Origin: G001797105 sp964528155 | GTDB taxonomy: Bacteria; Chloroflexota; Anaerolineae; Anaerolineales; E44-bin32 | Reading direction: 5' to 3' | DNA: 64,000 nt | NCBI GenBank assembly: GCA_964528155.1 | Contig: CAZGRL010000005.1 | Span: 34,609 to 98,608, forward strand | Part shown: one piece after another, positions 1 to 10,097 of the stretch | Numbering within the stretch: position 1 is the stretch's first letter | Layout of the letters: each line of letters opens with the position of its first letter | Position numbers and translations under genes: made by a program | The notes under the pieces: model-generated | The model's database searches: none | Told to the model about the DNA's origin: nothing | Seen by the model: only the letters and a program-made list of their open reading frames with translations

Positions 1-1536
1 GGCCTGCGCCAGTTTCTCCAGTCTCGTCTGTACGGCCTCATCGTCGCGCCGTCGGCGCAACTCCGCCAGCTCCGCACGCTGTGCCTGCTCGATGACCGGA
101 TCGACCTTGAGCAATTGCAGCGGCGGAGTGTCCGTCGTTTCGAATGCGTTCACCCCGACGACGATCGATTCCCCGCCTTCGATCGATTTCTGGGCCTGGA
201 AGGCCGACTCCTGGATCTCTCGCTGGATGTAGCCGGACTCAATCGCCTTGAGTGCGCCGCCCATTGCTTCGATCTTGTCGAGGTATTCCCCTGCGCGTCG
301 CTCGATCTCATCTGTAAGTTGTTCGATGACGTACGAGCCGGCGAGTGGGTCAACCGTGTCGGCAACGCCGGATTCGAAGGCGATAACTTGCTGCGTTCTG
401 AGGGCGACCATGACAGCGTGCTCGGAGGGTAGCGCGAGTGCCTCATCCATGCTGTTGGTGTGCAAAGACTGCGTGCCTCCGAAGACGGCGGCCAATGCCT
501 GTAGTGCGACTCGAACGACGTTGTTCTCGGGCTGCTGGGCAGTGAGGGTGGAACCGGCGGTCTGCGTGTGGAATCGCAGCTTCCATGAATCCGCGTTGGC
601 TGCCTCGAATCTGGTGCGGACCAGCCGCGCCCACATGCGCCGCGCGGCGCGGAACTTGGCGACTTCCTCGAGGAAGTTGTTGTGGGAAGCAAAAAAGAAC
701 GTCAACTGGGGGGCAAAATCGTCTATGACCAATCCAGAAGCGATTGCAGCTTCCACGTAGGCGATGGCGTTTGCCAGGGTGAAGGCGACCTCCTGGACGG
801 CTGTAGCGCCGGCTTCGCGTATGTGGTAACCAGAGATGGAAATCGTATTCCAGCGCGGTGCGTGCTCGTGGCAATAGCTGAACACGTCTGTGATCAATCG
901 CATGGCTGCCTGAGGCGGAAAGATGTACGTCCCGCGCGCGATGTACTCCTTGAGAATGTCGTTCTGGACCGTTCCTCGAAGTCGCTTGAGATCCGCGCCC
1001 TGACGCCTGGCCACAGCGAAGTACATCGCCAGCAGGATCGCAGCCGGTGCGTTGATCGTCATGCTGGTCGAGACTTTTTCGAGGGGGATCCCCTCGAAAA
1101 GGCGGGCCATGTCGTCAAGGCACGAGATGGACACCCCGACCCTACCGACCTCGCCGGAGGCGATCGATTCGTCGGCGTCGTAGCCGATCTGAGTCGGGAG
1201 ATCGAAGGCCACCGACAATCCGGTCTGGCCGCCTTCAAGCAGGTAGCGGAAGCGGCGGTTGGTCTCCTCCGCCGTGGCGTACCCGGCGTACTGGCGCATG
1301 GTCCACAACCGACCGCGGTACATGGTCGGCTGGACACCGCGCGTGAATGGAGTTTCGCCTGGGAATCCCAACTGCTCCTGGTAGTCCGGGGCAGGGTGCC
1401 TGGGCAAGTACACTCGCTTGAGGGGGATCCCCGAGGAGGTTGTGAAGGCCTGGCGGCGCTCGGGGTGCCGCTCGAGCGAAGGGGCGAGGATTTCTGCTTC
1501 CCAGCTGTGAAAGGCGCGGTCCAATTCTTCCGTCAC
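1..1536 (-). CDS. Methylmalonyl-CoA mutase, catalytic (alpha) subunit, 3' end outside window
   Basis: Converts (R)-methylmalonyl-CoA to succinyl-CoA with adenosylcobalamin. Reading down the minus strand from GTG at 1536 gives 512 uninterrupted codons to the window edge. The TIM-barrel substrate domain is clear: PTMYRGRLWTMRQYAG (Tyr73), GLSVAFDLPTQIGYD near residue 110, QNDILKEYIARGTYIFPP, and SISGYH with the catalytic-type His. The Tyr and the Arg in IARGTY match methylmalonyl-CoA mutases rather than isobutyryl-CoA mutases. About 30-50 residues should remain outside if, as in many Chloroflexota and archaea, the cobalamin-binding domain is a separate chain; this cannot be seen here. The GTG overlaps the TGA of the upstream CYTH gene, so the two are translationally coupled in the carboxylase operon. 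Family assignment is very secure; substrate choice is inferred. Confidence 0.95.
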   Translation of the reverse strand, partial: MTEELDRAFHSWEAEILAPSLERHPERRQAFTTSSGIPLKRVYLPRHPAPDYQEQLGFPGETPFTRGVQPTMYRGRLWTMRQYAGYATAEETNRRFRYLLEGGQTGLSVAFDLPTQIGYDADESIASGEVGRVGVSISCLDDMARLFEGIPLEKVSTSMTINAPAAILLAMYFAVARRQGADLKRLRGTVQNDILKEYIARGTYIFPPQAAMRLITDVFSYCHEHAPRWNTISISGYHIREAGATAVQEVAFTLANAIAYVEAAIASGLVIDDFAPQLTFFFASHNNFLEEVAKFRAARRMWARLVRTRFEAANADSWKLRFHTQTAGSTLTAQQPENNVVRVALQALAAVFGGTQSLHTNSMDEALALPSEHAVMVALRTQQVIAFESGVADTVDPLAGSYVIEQLTDEIERRAGEYLDKIEAMGGALKAIESGYIQREIQESAFQAQKSIEGGESIVVGVNAFETTDTPPLQLLKVDPVIEQAQRAELAELRRRRDDEAVQTRLEKLAQA

Positions 1537-2165
1537 GGTCTACCCTCCGAGCCCGGAGACCTCAAGGCCTCGCGGATCGCAAGATCCTCTGCCTTGATGT
1601 GCGGTCGGCCGGAGAAATTGGCGAAGGTGGCGTCGCCGAACGGCAGGCCCAGCGAACTCCGAAGCCGTTCGAACAGCGCCGTGTAACTGTCTGGAATTCT
1701 TCGTTCCCAGGTCAATGCAAGTCGCTCTGCCGCATGGATGATGTCCGGCAGAGAGTCACCTTCAATCTCGACGAAACACCCGAATGGGAGTTCGTCCAGC
1801 ATCACGCTCACAGGATCAAGGGCGAAGACTTCCCGGTACTTCTCATATGTGAACACTCTTTCGAATCCGAGGGCTTCCAGGAAGGCCTGGGCCGTGTCGA
1901 GGTCGTCGACCTCGAACTCGATCTCGTGCCTGACCTCGGGAGACTCTCCGGGGGCTTTGTAGGTGAGATGGGCCGTTCGGTCCTGCCGCAGGCGCAGCAC
2001 GGAGCCGGTTCGATGAAGGCTCCGGTCGGGGGTGTCGAAGCGAAGATTCTTCTCCAGCAGGCGTGGCGCCTGCAAGCGTGCCCCGAGGCTGAGCAGGCTC
2101 CGTCGCACGTCGGCCAGGTGAAGCAGGTAGAACTTGGCCTCGATCTCCGCCTCGGAGCCGCTCAT
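1533..2165 (-). CDS. CYTH domain protein (class IV adenylate cyclase / triphosphatase-like)
   Basis: 210 residues. The N-terminal ExExK signature is present (Glu7, Glu9, Lys11 in EIEAKF), followed by the beta-barrel (triphosphate tunnel) pattern with charged strands such as SVLRLRQD, HEIEFEV and YEKYREVF, and a late FVEIEGD strand. Members bind triphosphates with divalent metal and act as adenylate cyclases, thiamine triphosphatases or inorganic triphosphatases. Nothing in the sequence separates these activities. It lies between the biotin carrier gene (one base apart) and the mutase (4-base overlap), so it is co-expressed with propionyl-CoA metabolism. A role in signalling or nucleotide housekeeping within that operon is only inference. 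Confidence 0.85.
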   Translation of the reverse strand: MSGSEAEIEAKFYLLHLADVRRSLLSLGARLQAPRLLEKNLRFDTPDRSLHRTGSVLRLRQDRTAHLTYKAPGESPEVRHEIEFEVDDLDTAQAFLEALGFERVFTYEKYREVFALDPVSVMLDELPFGCFVEIEGDSLPDIIHAAERLALTWERRIPDSYTALFERLRSSLGLPFGDATFANFSGRPHIKAEDLAIREALRSPGSEGRP

Positions 2166-2166
2166 G

Positions 2167-2664
2167 CTACACCAAGGTTACGAGAACCTGGTTTTGCTCG
2201 ACGCTGTCGCCCGCCTGGACGCGCACGCGCGAGACGGTCCCTTCCCTTGGCGCTTTCAGTTCGTTCTGCATCTTCATCGACTCGAGGATCACCAGGTGCT
2301 GGCCCTGGTCGACGCGTTGGCCCTCGGCGACCGGGACGGCCACGACCAGGCCCGGCATCGGGGCCTTCAAGTGGAACTCCCCGCTCGGACTGATCTGCAT
2401 CCCCGAGGCCTGGCGCAGTCGTCGCTGCCGCTCATCCTCAACGGTGATGTGATAAAGCTGTCCGAAGAGGAGCACATCCAGCCCCTGCTCGGATGGGTAT
2501 ACATAGGCTTCGTAGGACTGGTTGTCGAGAATGAGGGAATACACTGGTTGGTCGGCGACAGACTGGAAGTCGACCTGCAGTCTCCGCCCGGAGAGGGTGA
2601 TCTCACTCTCGGAGTTGATCTCCACCTCGTACGTTTCGCCATCTACCGTCGTGATGTAGCGCAT
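2167..2664 (-). CDS. Biotin carboxyl carrier protein of acyl-CoA carboxylase
   Basis: 165 residues. The C-terminal biotinyl/lipoyl domain (about residues 95-165) carries the biotinylation motif ESMKM (128-132), with Lys131 as the expected biotin site, preceded by PMPGLV. The first 90 residues form a beta-rich N-terminal region resembling the BT-type region that docks carriers to carboxylase subunits. It follows the biotin carboxylase gene and precedes the CYTH gene by one base. A GAGGGG ribosome site precedes the ATG. It should carry carboxybiotin between the biotin carboxylase and carboxyltransferase encoded upstream; a biotin ligase to charge it is encoded at 27873. Confidence 0.93.
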   Translation of the reverse strand: MRYITTVDGETYEVEINSESEITLSGRRLQVDFQSVADQPVYSLILDNQSYEAYVYPSEQGLDVLLFGQLYHITVEDERQRRLRQASGMQISPSGEFHLKAPMPGLVVAVPVAEGQRVDQGQHLVILESMKMQNELKAPREGTVSRVRVQAGDSVEQNQVLVTLV

Positions 2665-2717
2665 ATCGAGCTCAGCCCCTCACGGTCGTCGTTGATTTGG
2701 GGAGGATGCATAGAGCT

Positions 2718-4226
2718 TCACCGATTCATCCGCTCCCAACGGCCGACCCATTTCCAGTTGCTGGTGTCACGCTCGCCGCGGCGCACGATTTGCGAGGCCT
2801 GTTGACTGAGTCGATGGGCGACGAGCGAGGCCATGATGGCGGCGATGTCGGAGCGGCTCGGCTTCCCCTCTTCGGCCTCCTCCATTGAAAACCGCTCTTC
2901 AACAAAGCGTGTATCGTATTGGCCTCCCATGAACCGATGCGAATCCATAATGTTCTGGTGGAAGGGGATATTGGTCTTGACGCCCAGGATGCGGTATTCC
3001 TCCAGCGCTCGCCGCATTCGCAGGATGGCCTCGCCGCGCGTCTCGCCCCAACAGATCAGCTTTGAGATCATCGAGTCGTAGTAGGGCGAGATCTCGAAGC
3101 CGGGGTAGACACCTGTATCCACCCTGACGCCCGGCCCTGTAGGCGGGATGATCTGGCTCAGTGTCCCGGTGGAAGGCAGATAATTGTTGTACGGATCTTC
3201 GGCGTTGACGCGGCATTCGATCGCCGACCCCTTGAGTTGAATGTCATCCTGAGAGTAGCGCATCTTCCTGCCCCGGGCGATGCGAATCTGCTCCTTGACA
3301 ATATCGACGCCGGTGACCATCTCCGTCACCGGGTGCTCGACTTGAAGCCGGGTGTTCATTTCGAGGAAGAAGAAGTTGTGGTCGGCATCGACAAGGAATT
3401 CGATCGTGCCCGCATTGAGGTAGTCCACAGCCCGGGCGGCCTTGCAGGCGACCTCGCCCATGTGCACGCGCAAGTCGTCGTCGATGAACGGGGAGGGCGA
3501 TTCCTCGAGGAGCTTCTGGTGCCGCCGCTGCAAAGAGCACTCGCGCTCGCCCAGATGGATCACGTTGCCGCTGGCGTCGGCCAGGATCTGAAACTCGATG
3601 TGGCGCGCGTTGGTGAGCAACTTCTCTAAATAGACGTTGCCGTCGCCGAAGGCCGATTCGGCTTCTCGACGGGCCGACTGCAACAGATCGGGAAGCTGCT
3701 CGGGGCCGGTGACCTCGCGCATGCCCTTACCGCCGCCGCCGGCGGTGGCCTTGATGAGCAGCGGAAAACCGATCTTGGGTGCGATGGCGACGATTTCCTC
3801 ATCGCTCAGGTCGCCCTCGCCTTCGGTGCCAGGCACCACCGGAACGCCGGCGGCGGTGACCGTCGCTCGAGCGACAGCCTTGTCGCCCATGGCGGCGATG
3901 GCGCTTGGCCGGGGGCCGATGAAGATCAGCCCGGCTTCTTCGACGGCACGAGCGAAATCATCCCTCTCGGCCAGGAAACCATAGCCGGGGTGAATGGCGC
4001 CAGCTTTGCAGCGTTTGGCAATCTCGATGATCTTGTCGCCGCGCAAGTACGACTCTCGCGCCGGGGCAGGGCCGAGCAGATAGGCCTCGTCGGCGTAACG
4101 TACGTGGAGCGACGAGCGATCCGCCTCGGAGAACACGGCGACCGTGTTCATCCCCAACTCGCGGCATGCGCGCAGTATTCGGACGGCGATCTCTCCGCGG
4201 TTGGCGACCAGAACCTTACTGAACAT
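2718..4226 (-). CDS. Acyl-CoA (propionyl/acetyl-CoA) carboxylase, biotin carboxylase subunit
   Basis: 502 residues; ATP-dependent carboxylation of the biotin carrier. Biotin carboxylase N-domain starts at MFSKVLVANRGEIAVR. The ATP-grasp glycine loop GGGGKGM lies at about 164-170, and EMNTRLQVEHPVTE is the active-site strand. The C-domain is complete. A GTG 12 bases further upstream is in frame, but using it would consume the AGGTTGGGG ribosome site, so ATG at 4226 was chosen. The protein runs some 50 residues past the usual ~450-residue subunit with a charged tail ending in NWKWVGRWERMNR; its role is unknown. The operon context (carboxyltransferase upstream, carrier and methylmalonyl-CoA mutase downstream) favours propionyl-CoA as substrate, but acetyl-CoA cannot be excluded. 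Confidence 0.95.
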   Translation of the reverse strand: MFSKVLVANRGEIAVRILRACRELGMNTVAVFSEADRSSLHVRYADEAYLLGPAPARESYLRGDKIIEIAKRCKAGAIHPGYGFLAERDDFARAVEEAGLIFIGPRPSAIAAMGDKAVARATVTAAGVPVVPGTEGEGDLSDEEIVAIAPKIGFPLLIKATAGGGGKGMREVTGPEQLPDLLQSARREAESAFGDGNVYLEKLLTNARHIEFQILADASGNVIHLGERECSLQRRHQKLLEESPSPFIDDDLRVHMGEVACKAARAVDYLNAGTIEFLVDADHNFFFLEMNTRLQVEHPVTEMVTGVDIVKEQIRIARGRKMRYSQDDIQLKGSAIECRVNAEDPYNNYLPSTGTLSQIIPPTGPGVRVDTGVYPGFEISPYYDSMISKLICWGETRGEAILRMRRALEEYRILGVKTNIPFHQNIMDSHRFMGGQYDTRFVEERFSMEEAEEGKPSRSDIAAIMASLVAHRLSQQASQIVRRGERDTSNWKWVGRWERMNR

Positions 4227-4336
4227 CCCCAACCTCACAGGTTTCGGGATTAGAGCTAGGCATCATTGCCCCTAACGGCCGGACAGTGCCGTCCGGGCAC
4301 CCTGGGTGGACCACCATACAGGGCTGGCGACCGATC

Positions 4337-5883
<1,547 letters not shown>

Positions 5884-5887
<4 letters not shown>

Positions 5888-6291
5888 AAGGACCTCTCCC
5901 CGAAGTAATCGCGCGTACCGTCCCGATGCAACCCCCAGAGCAGAATCACCAAGGCTATAAGATTGCCCGCGGCATCTGCAGGCCGAGAGAGAGCGGCGTA
6001 GTCGCTTTTGGCGAGCAAAAGGCGATCCGCCCAGTACCAGGCCGTGAAGCCGAGCGCGCCCACTCGGGCGCGAGACGGCGCCCATGGCTTGCCGGTGAGT
6101 ATGCCGTACGCGAGCATCACGCCTCCTACCCCCCAAACCGCGCCCGTCAATGGCAGATACCAGACGGGGATCGTGTTCGGGAAGGAAGGGGGGCGCAGAC
6201 CAGTGGCCAACCGGATGAGAAATACCGCCGCCAGGGTTAACACCCCCAGGCCGAGCAGGGTTACGACCACGGGGCGCGGCCTAGATTGCAA
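5884..6291 (-). CDS. Small integral membrane protein of unknown function
   Basis: About 135 residues with three or four predicted membrane helices (VVVTLLGLGVLTLAAVFLI; WYLPLTGAVWGVGGVMLAYG; an aromatic third helix near WYWADRLLL; LIALVILLWGL). No catalytic motif is recognisable. The gene is wedged between the MDR oxidoreductase stop and the carboxyltransferase start, overlapping the latter by four bases (ATGA), so translation is coupled. The start is uncertain: TTG at 6291 is used here because the frame upstream is occupied by the oxidoreductase; GTG at 6267 is the alternative. Its place in the operon is real, its function unknown. Confidence 0.6.
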
Positions 6292-7312
6292 GAAGGATCT
6301 TTCCCATCTGGCGACCGCTCTCCAGCCGCGTTTGGGCCTCCGCCGCCTGACGAAGCGGATACTCCTCATCGATCACAGGCTGAAGCTTGCCTGCGAAGAC
6401 CAGGCTCATGACCGTGGCAAAATCGCCGTGAGTGCCCATCGTCGATCCGATAATCGATAAGTGTTTCCCGAAAATGAACCGATTGTCGATCTCGAACTTC
6501 GGTCCACCTGAATTGCCCACAGTCAGGATTCGCCCACCCTTGTGGGCGGCCCGCATGCTCAACGGCAGGGATCCCGCGCCGACATTGTCCACCACCACAT
6601 CGACCCCTCGCCGGTTGTTGGCCTTGAAAACCGCCGTCGACCAGTCCTCGACCTGCGAGCGGTCGATGAGGGTGTCTGCCCCGAGGCTGCTTGCCAGGTC
6701 GAGCTTCTCCGCCGACGAGCCGACGACAAAGACGGTGGCGCCAGTCAGCTTGGCGATCTGGATACAGGCCGTGCTGACTCCGCCAGAAGCGCCTATGATC
6801 AGCACAGTCTCGCCCGGCCTGAGTTTTCCTCGGGTAATCAGTGAATGCCAGCCGGTCAGGAAGACGAGGGCTGCGGCCGCGGCCGATCTGGTTGCGAACC
6901 CTTCCGGAATTCTGAGTGCATTTACGGCCGGTATGGACACGAATTCAGCGTATGTCCCCGAGATCGTTTCCCCGAGAAGGTGCCACTGCCGGCACTGGTT
7001 GTCCTTCCCGGCCAGACAGGCCTCGCATTCGCCGCAGGAGATACTCGGGTTCACCACAACGCGCTCTCCGACCTGGAATCCTTGGACTCCGTCGCCGACC
7101 GCGGCGATCTCGCCGGCGGCATCGGCGCCGAGGACATGCGGGTACTCGAGCTTCAATCCCGGCCATCCCTTCCGGGTCCAGATATCAGAGGCGTTCAGCG
7201 CGGCCCATTGGATACGCACCTGGACGTGACCCAGCTTCGGCTCAGGCTCGGCCAAGTCGCCATATTGCAGAACGTCTAGACCTCCGTGTTGATCGATGTA
7301 TACGGCCTTCAA
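6281..7312 (-). CDS. Zinc-type MDR family NAD(P)H oxidoreductase (quinone reductase / ADH-like)
   Basis: 343 residues. GroES-like N-domain followed by a Rossmann domain with VLIIGASGGVSTA. The structural zinc ligands are present (Cys93, 96, 99, 107 in SCGECEACLAGKDNQC). The catalytic zinc Cys and the GHE motif of alcohol dehydrogenases are replaced (LNASDIW, LGADAAGEI), so it probably lacks catalytic zinc, as in quinone or enoyl reductases. The start codon is TTG with GGAG 8 bases upstream. It is the first gene of the carboxylase/mutase operon, 57 bases or so behind a TATAAT element. The substrate cannot be read from the sequence; an enoyl-CoA or quinone is possible. Confidence 0.88.
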   Translation of the reverse strand: MKAVYIDQHGGLDVLQYGDLAEPEPKLGHVQVRIQWAALNASDIWTRKGWPGLKLEYPHVLGADAAGEIAAVGDGVQGFQVGERVVVNPSISCGECEACLAGKDNQCRQWHLLGETISGTYAEFVSIPAVNALRIPEGFATRSAAAAALVFLTGWHSLITRGKLRPGETVLIIGASGGVSTACIQIAKLTGATVFVVGSSAEKLDLASSLGADTLIDRSQVEDWSTAVFKANNRRGVDVVVDNVGAGSLPLSMRAAHKGGRILTVGNSGGPKFEIDNRFIFGKHLSIIGSTMGTHGDFATVMSLVFAGKLQPVIDEEYPLRQAAEAQTRLESGRQMGKILLAI

Positions 7313-7375
7313 GAGACTATCTCCACGGGAAAGGATCGCACTCGATCCGGATCTGTCCGTACGCTTCTGGATGGA

Positions 7376-7404
7376 ATTATAGCCTGTGCAAGGTGAGGAG
7401 TGGA
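7376..7404 (-). promoter_or_regulatory. Candidate sigma-70 promoter for the carboxylase/mutase operon
   Basis: On the minus strand a perfect TATAAT occupies 7381-7376. The -35 region at 17-base spacing (TCCACT) matches TTGACA only partly. The predicted transcript start is about 57 bases before the TTG of the oxidoreductase gene. Confidence 0.45.
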
Positions 7405-7532
7405 TTGAGCCTAGACACGGGAGCCCTTGGGGGATCGATCAGGATGACTTTGCCCCCAGTGGTTAGATGCGATTGTCTATCACCGACATTCGCCGGCGGT
7501 ATCTGTCGCCCACACCGCAGTCGGCGTGTGAT

Positions 7533-9791
7533 TCACTCGAAGGTGATCTCTCGGATGTGGACGTTTCCCCGACTGTTGGCATTCAAGTCCTCAATCGAGA
7601 TCTCGATCCTGGTCAGCTTCGGAGGGGCGTCGGGGAAGTCGAACGTCACTGTCGGGTCTTCGGGTAGGTTGAAAAACGAACGCGAGTACTCGTCCGGCTC
7701 GGCCGTCTCACCGGCGAAGAGCCGGATCACGATGTGCATGTCCATGGTACCGGTTGTTATCTGGAGACCCTTGACCGAGCGAGGGCGCTCGAAACTCAGG
7801 CCAATGTCCGCCGGATTGACTTCGCGTGATCGCACGAGAGTCTCTGGATCGCCGTCGAACAAATCCGCGACTTCCCCGATGTCGAATGCGGGATGCACAA
7901 CCTTGAGCAACTCCCCGTCGAGATAGAACACATCCGTCACCGGCCTCAACATATCGGCCCGCTCCGCCGCCAGGAGCGCGTCCGCTTCCGCCGAATAGGC
8001 TGCGCGGACGAAGTAGAAGCCTGCACTCCCATCGGGGTAGGGAATCATCTCTTCGACTCGGATGTCCTCGAATTTGGGGTCGTCCGCGAGAGCGTCGTAT
8101 TCTGTCGGCGTCAGAACGAAGAGCATCTTATCGATCTCATCCACTTTGCTGAACTGGAGCGCATTGAAATCCAACATCCAAACCGGGTCTTCGTCTCGGA
8201 GAAAGAAGCGCTGAATGACATCCACGCCGTTGGCCCAGTTTGGGGAAACAAAAACGAGGGTGTCTCTGGACCGCTCTACCTCTTTTCTGACTTCTCCATA
8301 GACCTGCTGCGCCCCATACTGCATTCCGTAGAGACCATAAGTCGTGAACCACGTGGGTCCGTTGGTGAGACAATCGTTCATCATGTACACGTTGGTTCCG
8401 CTCAGTATGGCGAAGAGGAAAATCGGGAAGGCGCTACCTGGAAGAACACGACTCAGGCGTCGGCCGATCGGCTCGACTCCGAGCGTTGTCAGAAGGGCGG
8501 CGGGGAAGACGAAGAGCAGCGCCCTGGTGACCCCAAGCGCGACGAGAGCCATGCCGAATGGAGAGGCAAACAGAGCCACGAGTAGAGCACGATATTCGGT
8601 CTCTCGGATCCGGCGCACGGCGATGATCAGGCCAATCAGGGCCAAGGGGAACGTTGCCGCCAGGATATGGCCATACCCTTTCATGGTATGCCGCAGGAGG
8701 TCAACCGAATTTGGGATGTACCAGTAGGCGGGGTTCAGGCCGCGAGCGTAATTGGCGGCGAAAGTAGAAACCTTTGCCGCCAGTGGAATGTCTTGAACTA
8801 TGTACGAGTCGAGAACTCTTAGGTGAAAGGCGGTCTCGCCCGGGTGTGTCAGCTGGAACCTCAAGTATGGGAGGAAGAGGACGGCGATCGCGATCAGGCC
8901 GCGCCCGGCGGTCCGGCGATTCTGCCAGTGGTAGTGAAGGTCGCATAGAAGCAAGAGGATCCCCGAAGCGAAGATGATGACCTGACCGGGGCTGTAGCTG
9001 TAGAACACCAAGGCTCCGAAGATCAGACAGGCGTACAGGTAGCGCGGGGAGCGAGTGTGGTAGAGGAGGTAGAAGTAGACGAACCAGATGTACATCGAAA
9101 CCATGAGCGTGGTTTCGAAGGCCGTTCGAGAGTGAAGAAACCAGACCGGTGTGACCGAGAGGAAGAGCACTCCGGCCCACCAGTATCGAACGCGATAGAT
9201 GTTCTTGAGGATCAACCCAAGGCCGAACGCGCCCACCGCAGTGACAAGTATCGCAGTCGCCCGAGTGACCAGGACGGATTTTCCGAAGATGATGTAGGGG
9301 ATGACCTGAAGATACACGGACAGGCTGAGGTTGTAGAAGAATGTGTTCTGAAAATAGGTTGGGAACAGCGTGCCGGCAGAATCGCGGAGTCCATCGCGAA
9401 CGAATTCTGAAGCCAGGACCGTCTGAACGGCTTCGTCGGTGAAGAAGTAGATAGGAAAGCGATCCAGCCCAACCAGGCGGGTGATGACATAGACCCCCAT
9501 GGCCAGTCCGAACAACGCCGTTTCAAGCCGGCCAGTGGCACCTCGGAGCCTCGACACGCGGGAGCGAATATGGTTGTAAAGGGCTTTCAACGTGTGCACT
9601 GGTGATGAAGTGTGCGGCGGATGAGCGATTGGGTGCAGAGGGGGATCTCGTGGGCTCGCCGCTGTATCCAAGGCCTCGGTCACTTTCAAGCGGCGTGGCG
9701 CATCACCCACAGACGAGCGCGTGCTGTCTGACGACCTGCTGATGGAAGGAGGGGGCATGCGGCGGCCAGCCGAGTGGCGAGGATCTGTCAT
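7533..9791 (-). CDS. GT-C fold glycosyltransferase (family 39/83-like) with C-terminal beta domain
   Basis: Up to 752 residues. After a Pro/Ser-rich N-terminus of about 80 residues come roughly ten or more membrane helices. The first exterior loop carries the acidic FTDEAV motif typical of polyprenol-phosphate-sugar dependent GT-C enzymes. The last ~250 residues are soluble: an alpha/beta segment (VDEIDKMLFVLTPTEYDAL) and a discoidin-like beta domain (residues ~640-752). Likely adds a sugar from a lipid carrier to a protein or glycan outside the membrane; the acceptor is unknown. The ATG start may be too early because the N-terminal 60 residues look like low-complexity sequence. It shares the minus strand with two other giant membrane proteins. 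Confidence 0.8.
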   Translation of the reverse strand: MTDPRHSAGRRMPPPSISRSSDSTRSSVGDAPRRLKVTEALDTAASPRDPPLHPIAHPPHTSSPVHTLKALYNHIRSRVSRLRGATGRLETALFGLAMGVYVITRLVGLDRFPIYFFTDEAVQTVLASEFVRDGLRDSAGTLFPTYFQNTFFYNLSLSVYLQVIPYIIFGKSVLVTRATAILVTAVGAFGLGLILKNIYRVRYWWAGVLFLSVTPVWFLHSRTAFETTLMVSMYIWFVYFYLLYHTRSPRYLYACLIFGALVFYSYSPGQVIIFASGILLLLCDLHYHWQNRRTAGRGLIAIAVLFLPYLRFQLTHPGETAFHLRVLDSYIVQDIPLAAKVSTFAANYARGLNPAYWYIPNSVDLLRHTMKGYGHILAATFPLALIGLIIAVRRIRETEYRALLVALFASPFGMALVALGVTRALLFVFPAALLTTLGVEPIGRRLSRVLPGSAFPIFLFAILSGTNVYMMNDCLTNGPTWFTTYGLYGMQYGAQQVYGEVRKEVERSRDTLVFVSPNWANGVDVIQRFFLRDEDPVWMLDFNALQFSKVDEIDKMLFVLTPTEYDALADDPKFEDIRVEEMIPYPDGSAGFYFVRAAYSAEADALLAAERADMLRPVTDVFYLDGELLKVVHPAFDIGEVADLFDGDPETLVRSREVNPADIGLSFERPRSVKGLQITTGTMDMHIVIRLFAGETAEPDEYSRSFFNLPEDPTVTFDFPDAPPKLTRIEISIEDLNANSRGNVHIREITFE

Positions 9792-10097
9792 CGCCTGGAC
9801 GGCGCTGAGCCCTGCCAGGAGGGATCTCGGAACGCGCCGCGCTCAAGAAACCCGAGAGGGTGCATCCATCTGCCCAGATCTGTGGTGACCCTAGCATAGC
9901 CGCTTTTTGACGATAGCAGCGGCAATAGGACCATTTTCATAGGCGTGGAGAAGGGACGGGTCGGACCAAGGGCAACCTGAGGAAAGACGCATCCCTTGAG
10001 GCCGAAATCTGTCGGAAGCCATTCGGAGAGAAACGGTGTGATGCCCGCCGAGTCTCCACAGGGTCGTCACGCAGGATGCAGTCCCCCGTCCGAGAAG
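9792..10097. other. Intergenic gap, no gene seen
   Basis: 306 bases between the GT-C gene and the YfhO-like gene. No convincing coding frame, terminator or RNA was found. Confidence 0.5.

Noticed and set aside
682..1686. 334-codon plus-strand open frame
   Set aside because: Antisense to the methylmalonyl-CoA mutase, which is uninterrupted and strongly conserved; high GC content leaves many antisense frames open.
5888..6136. N-terminal extension of the carboxyltransferase
   Set aside because: The 83 extra codons are Arg-rich, antisense-like and overlap the membrane protein gene; a good ribosome site is placed at ATG 5887.
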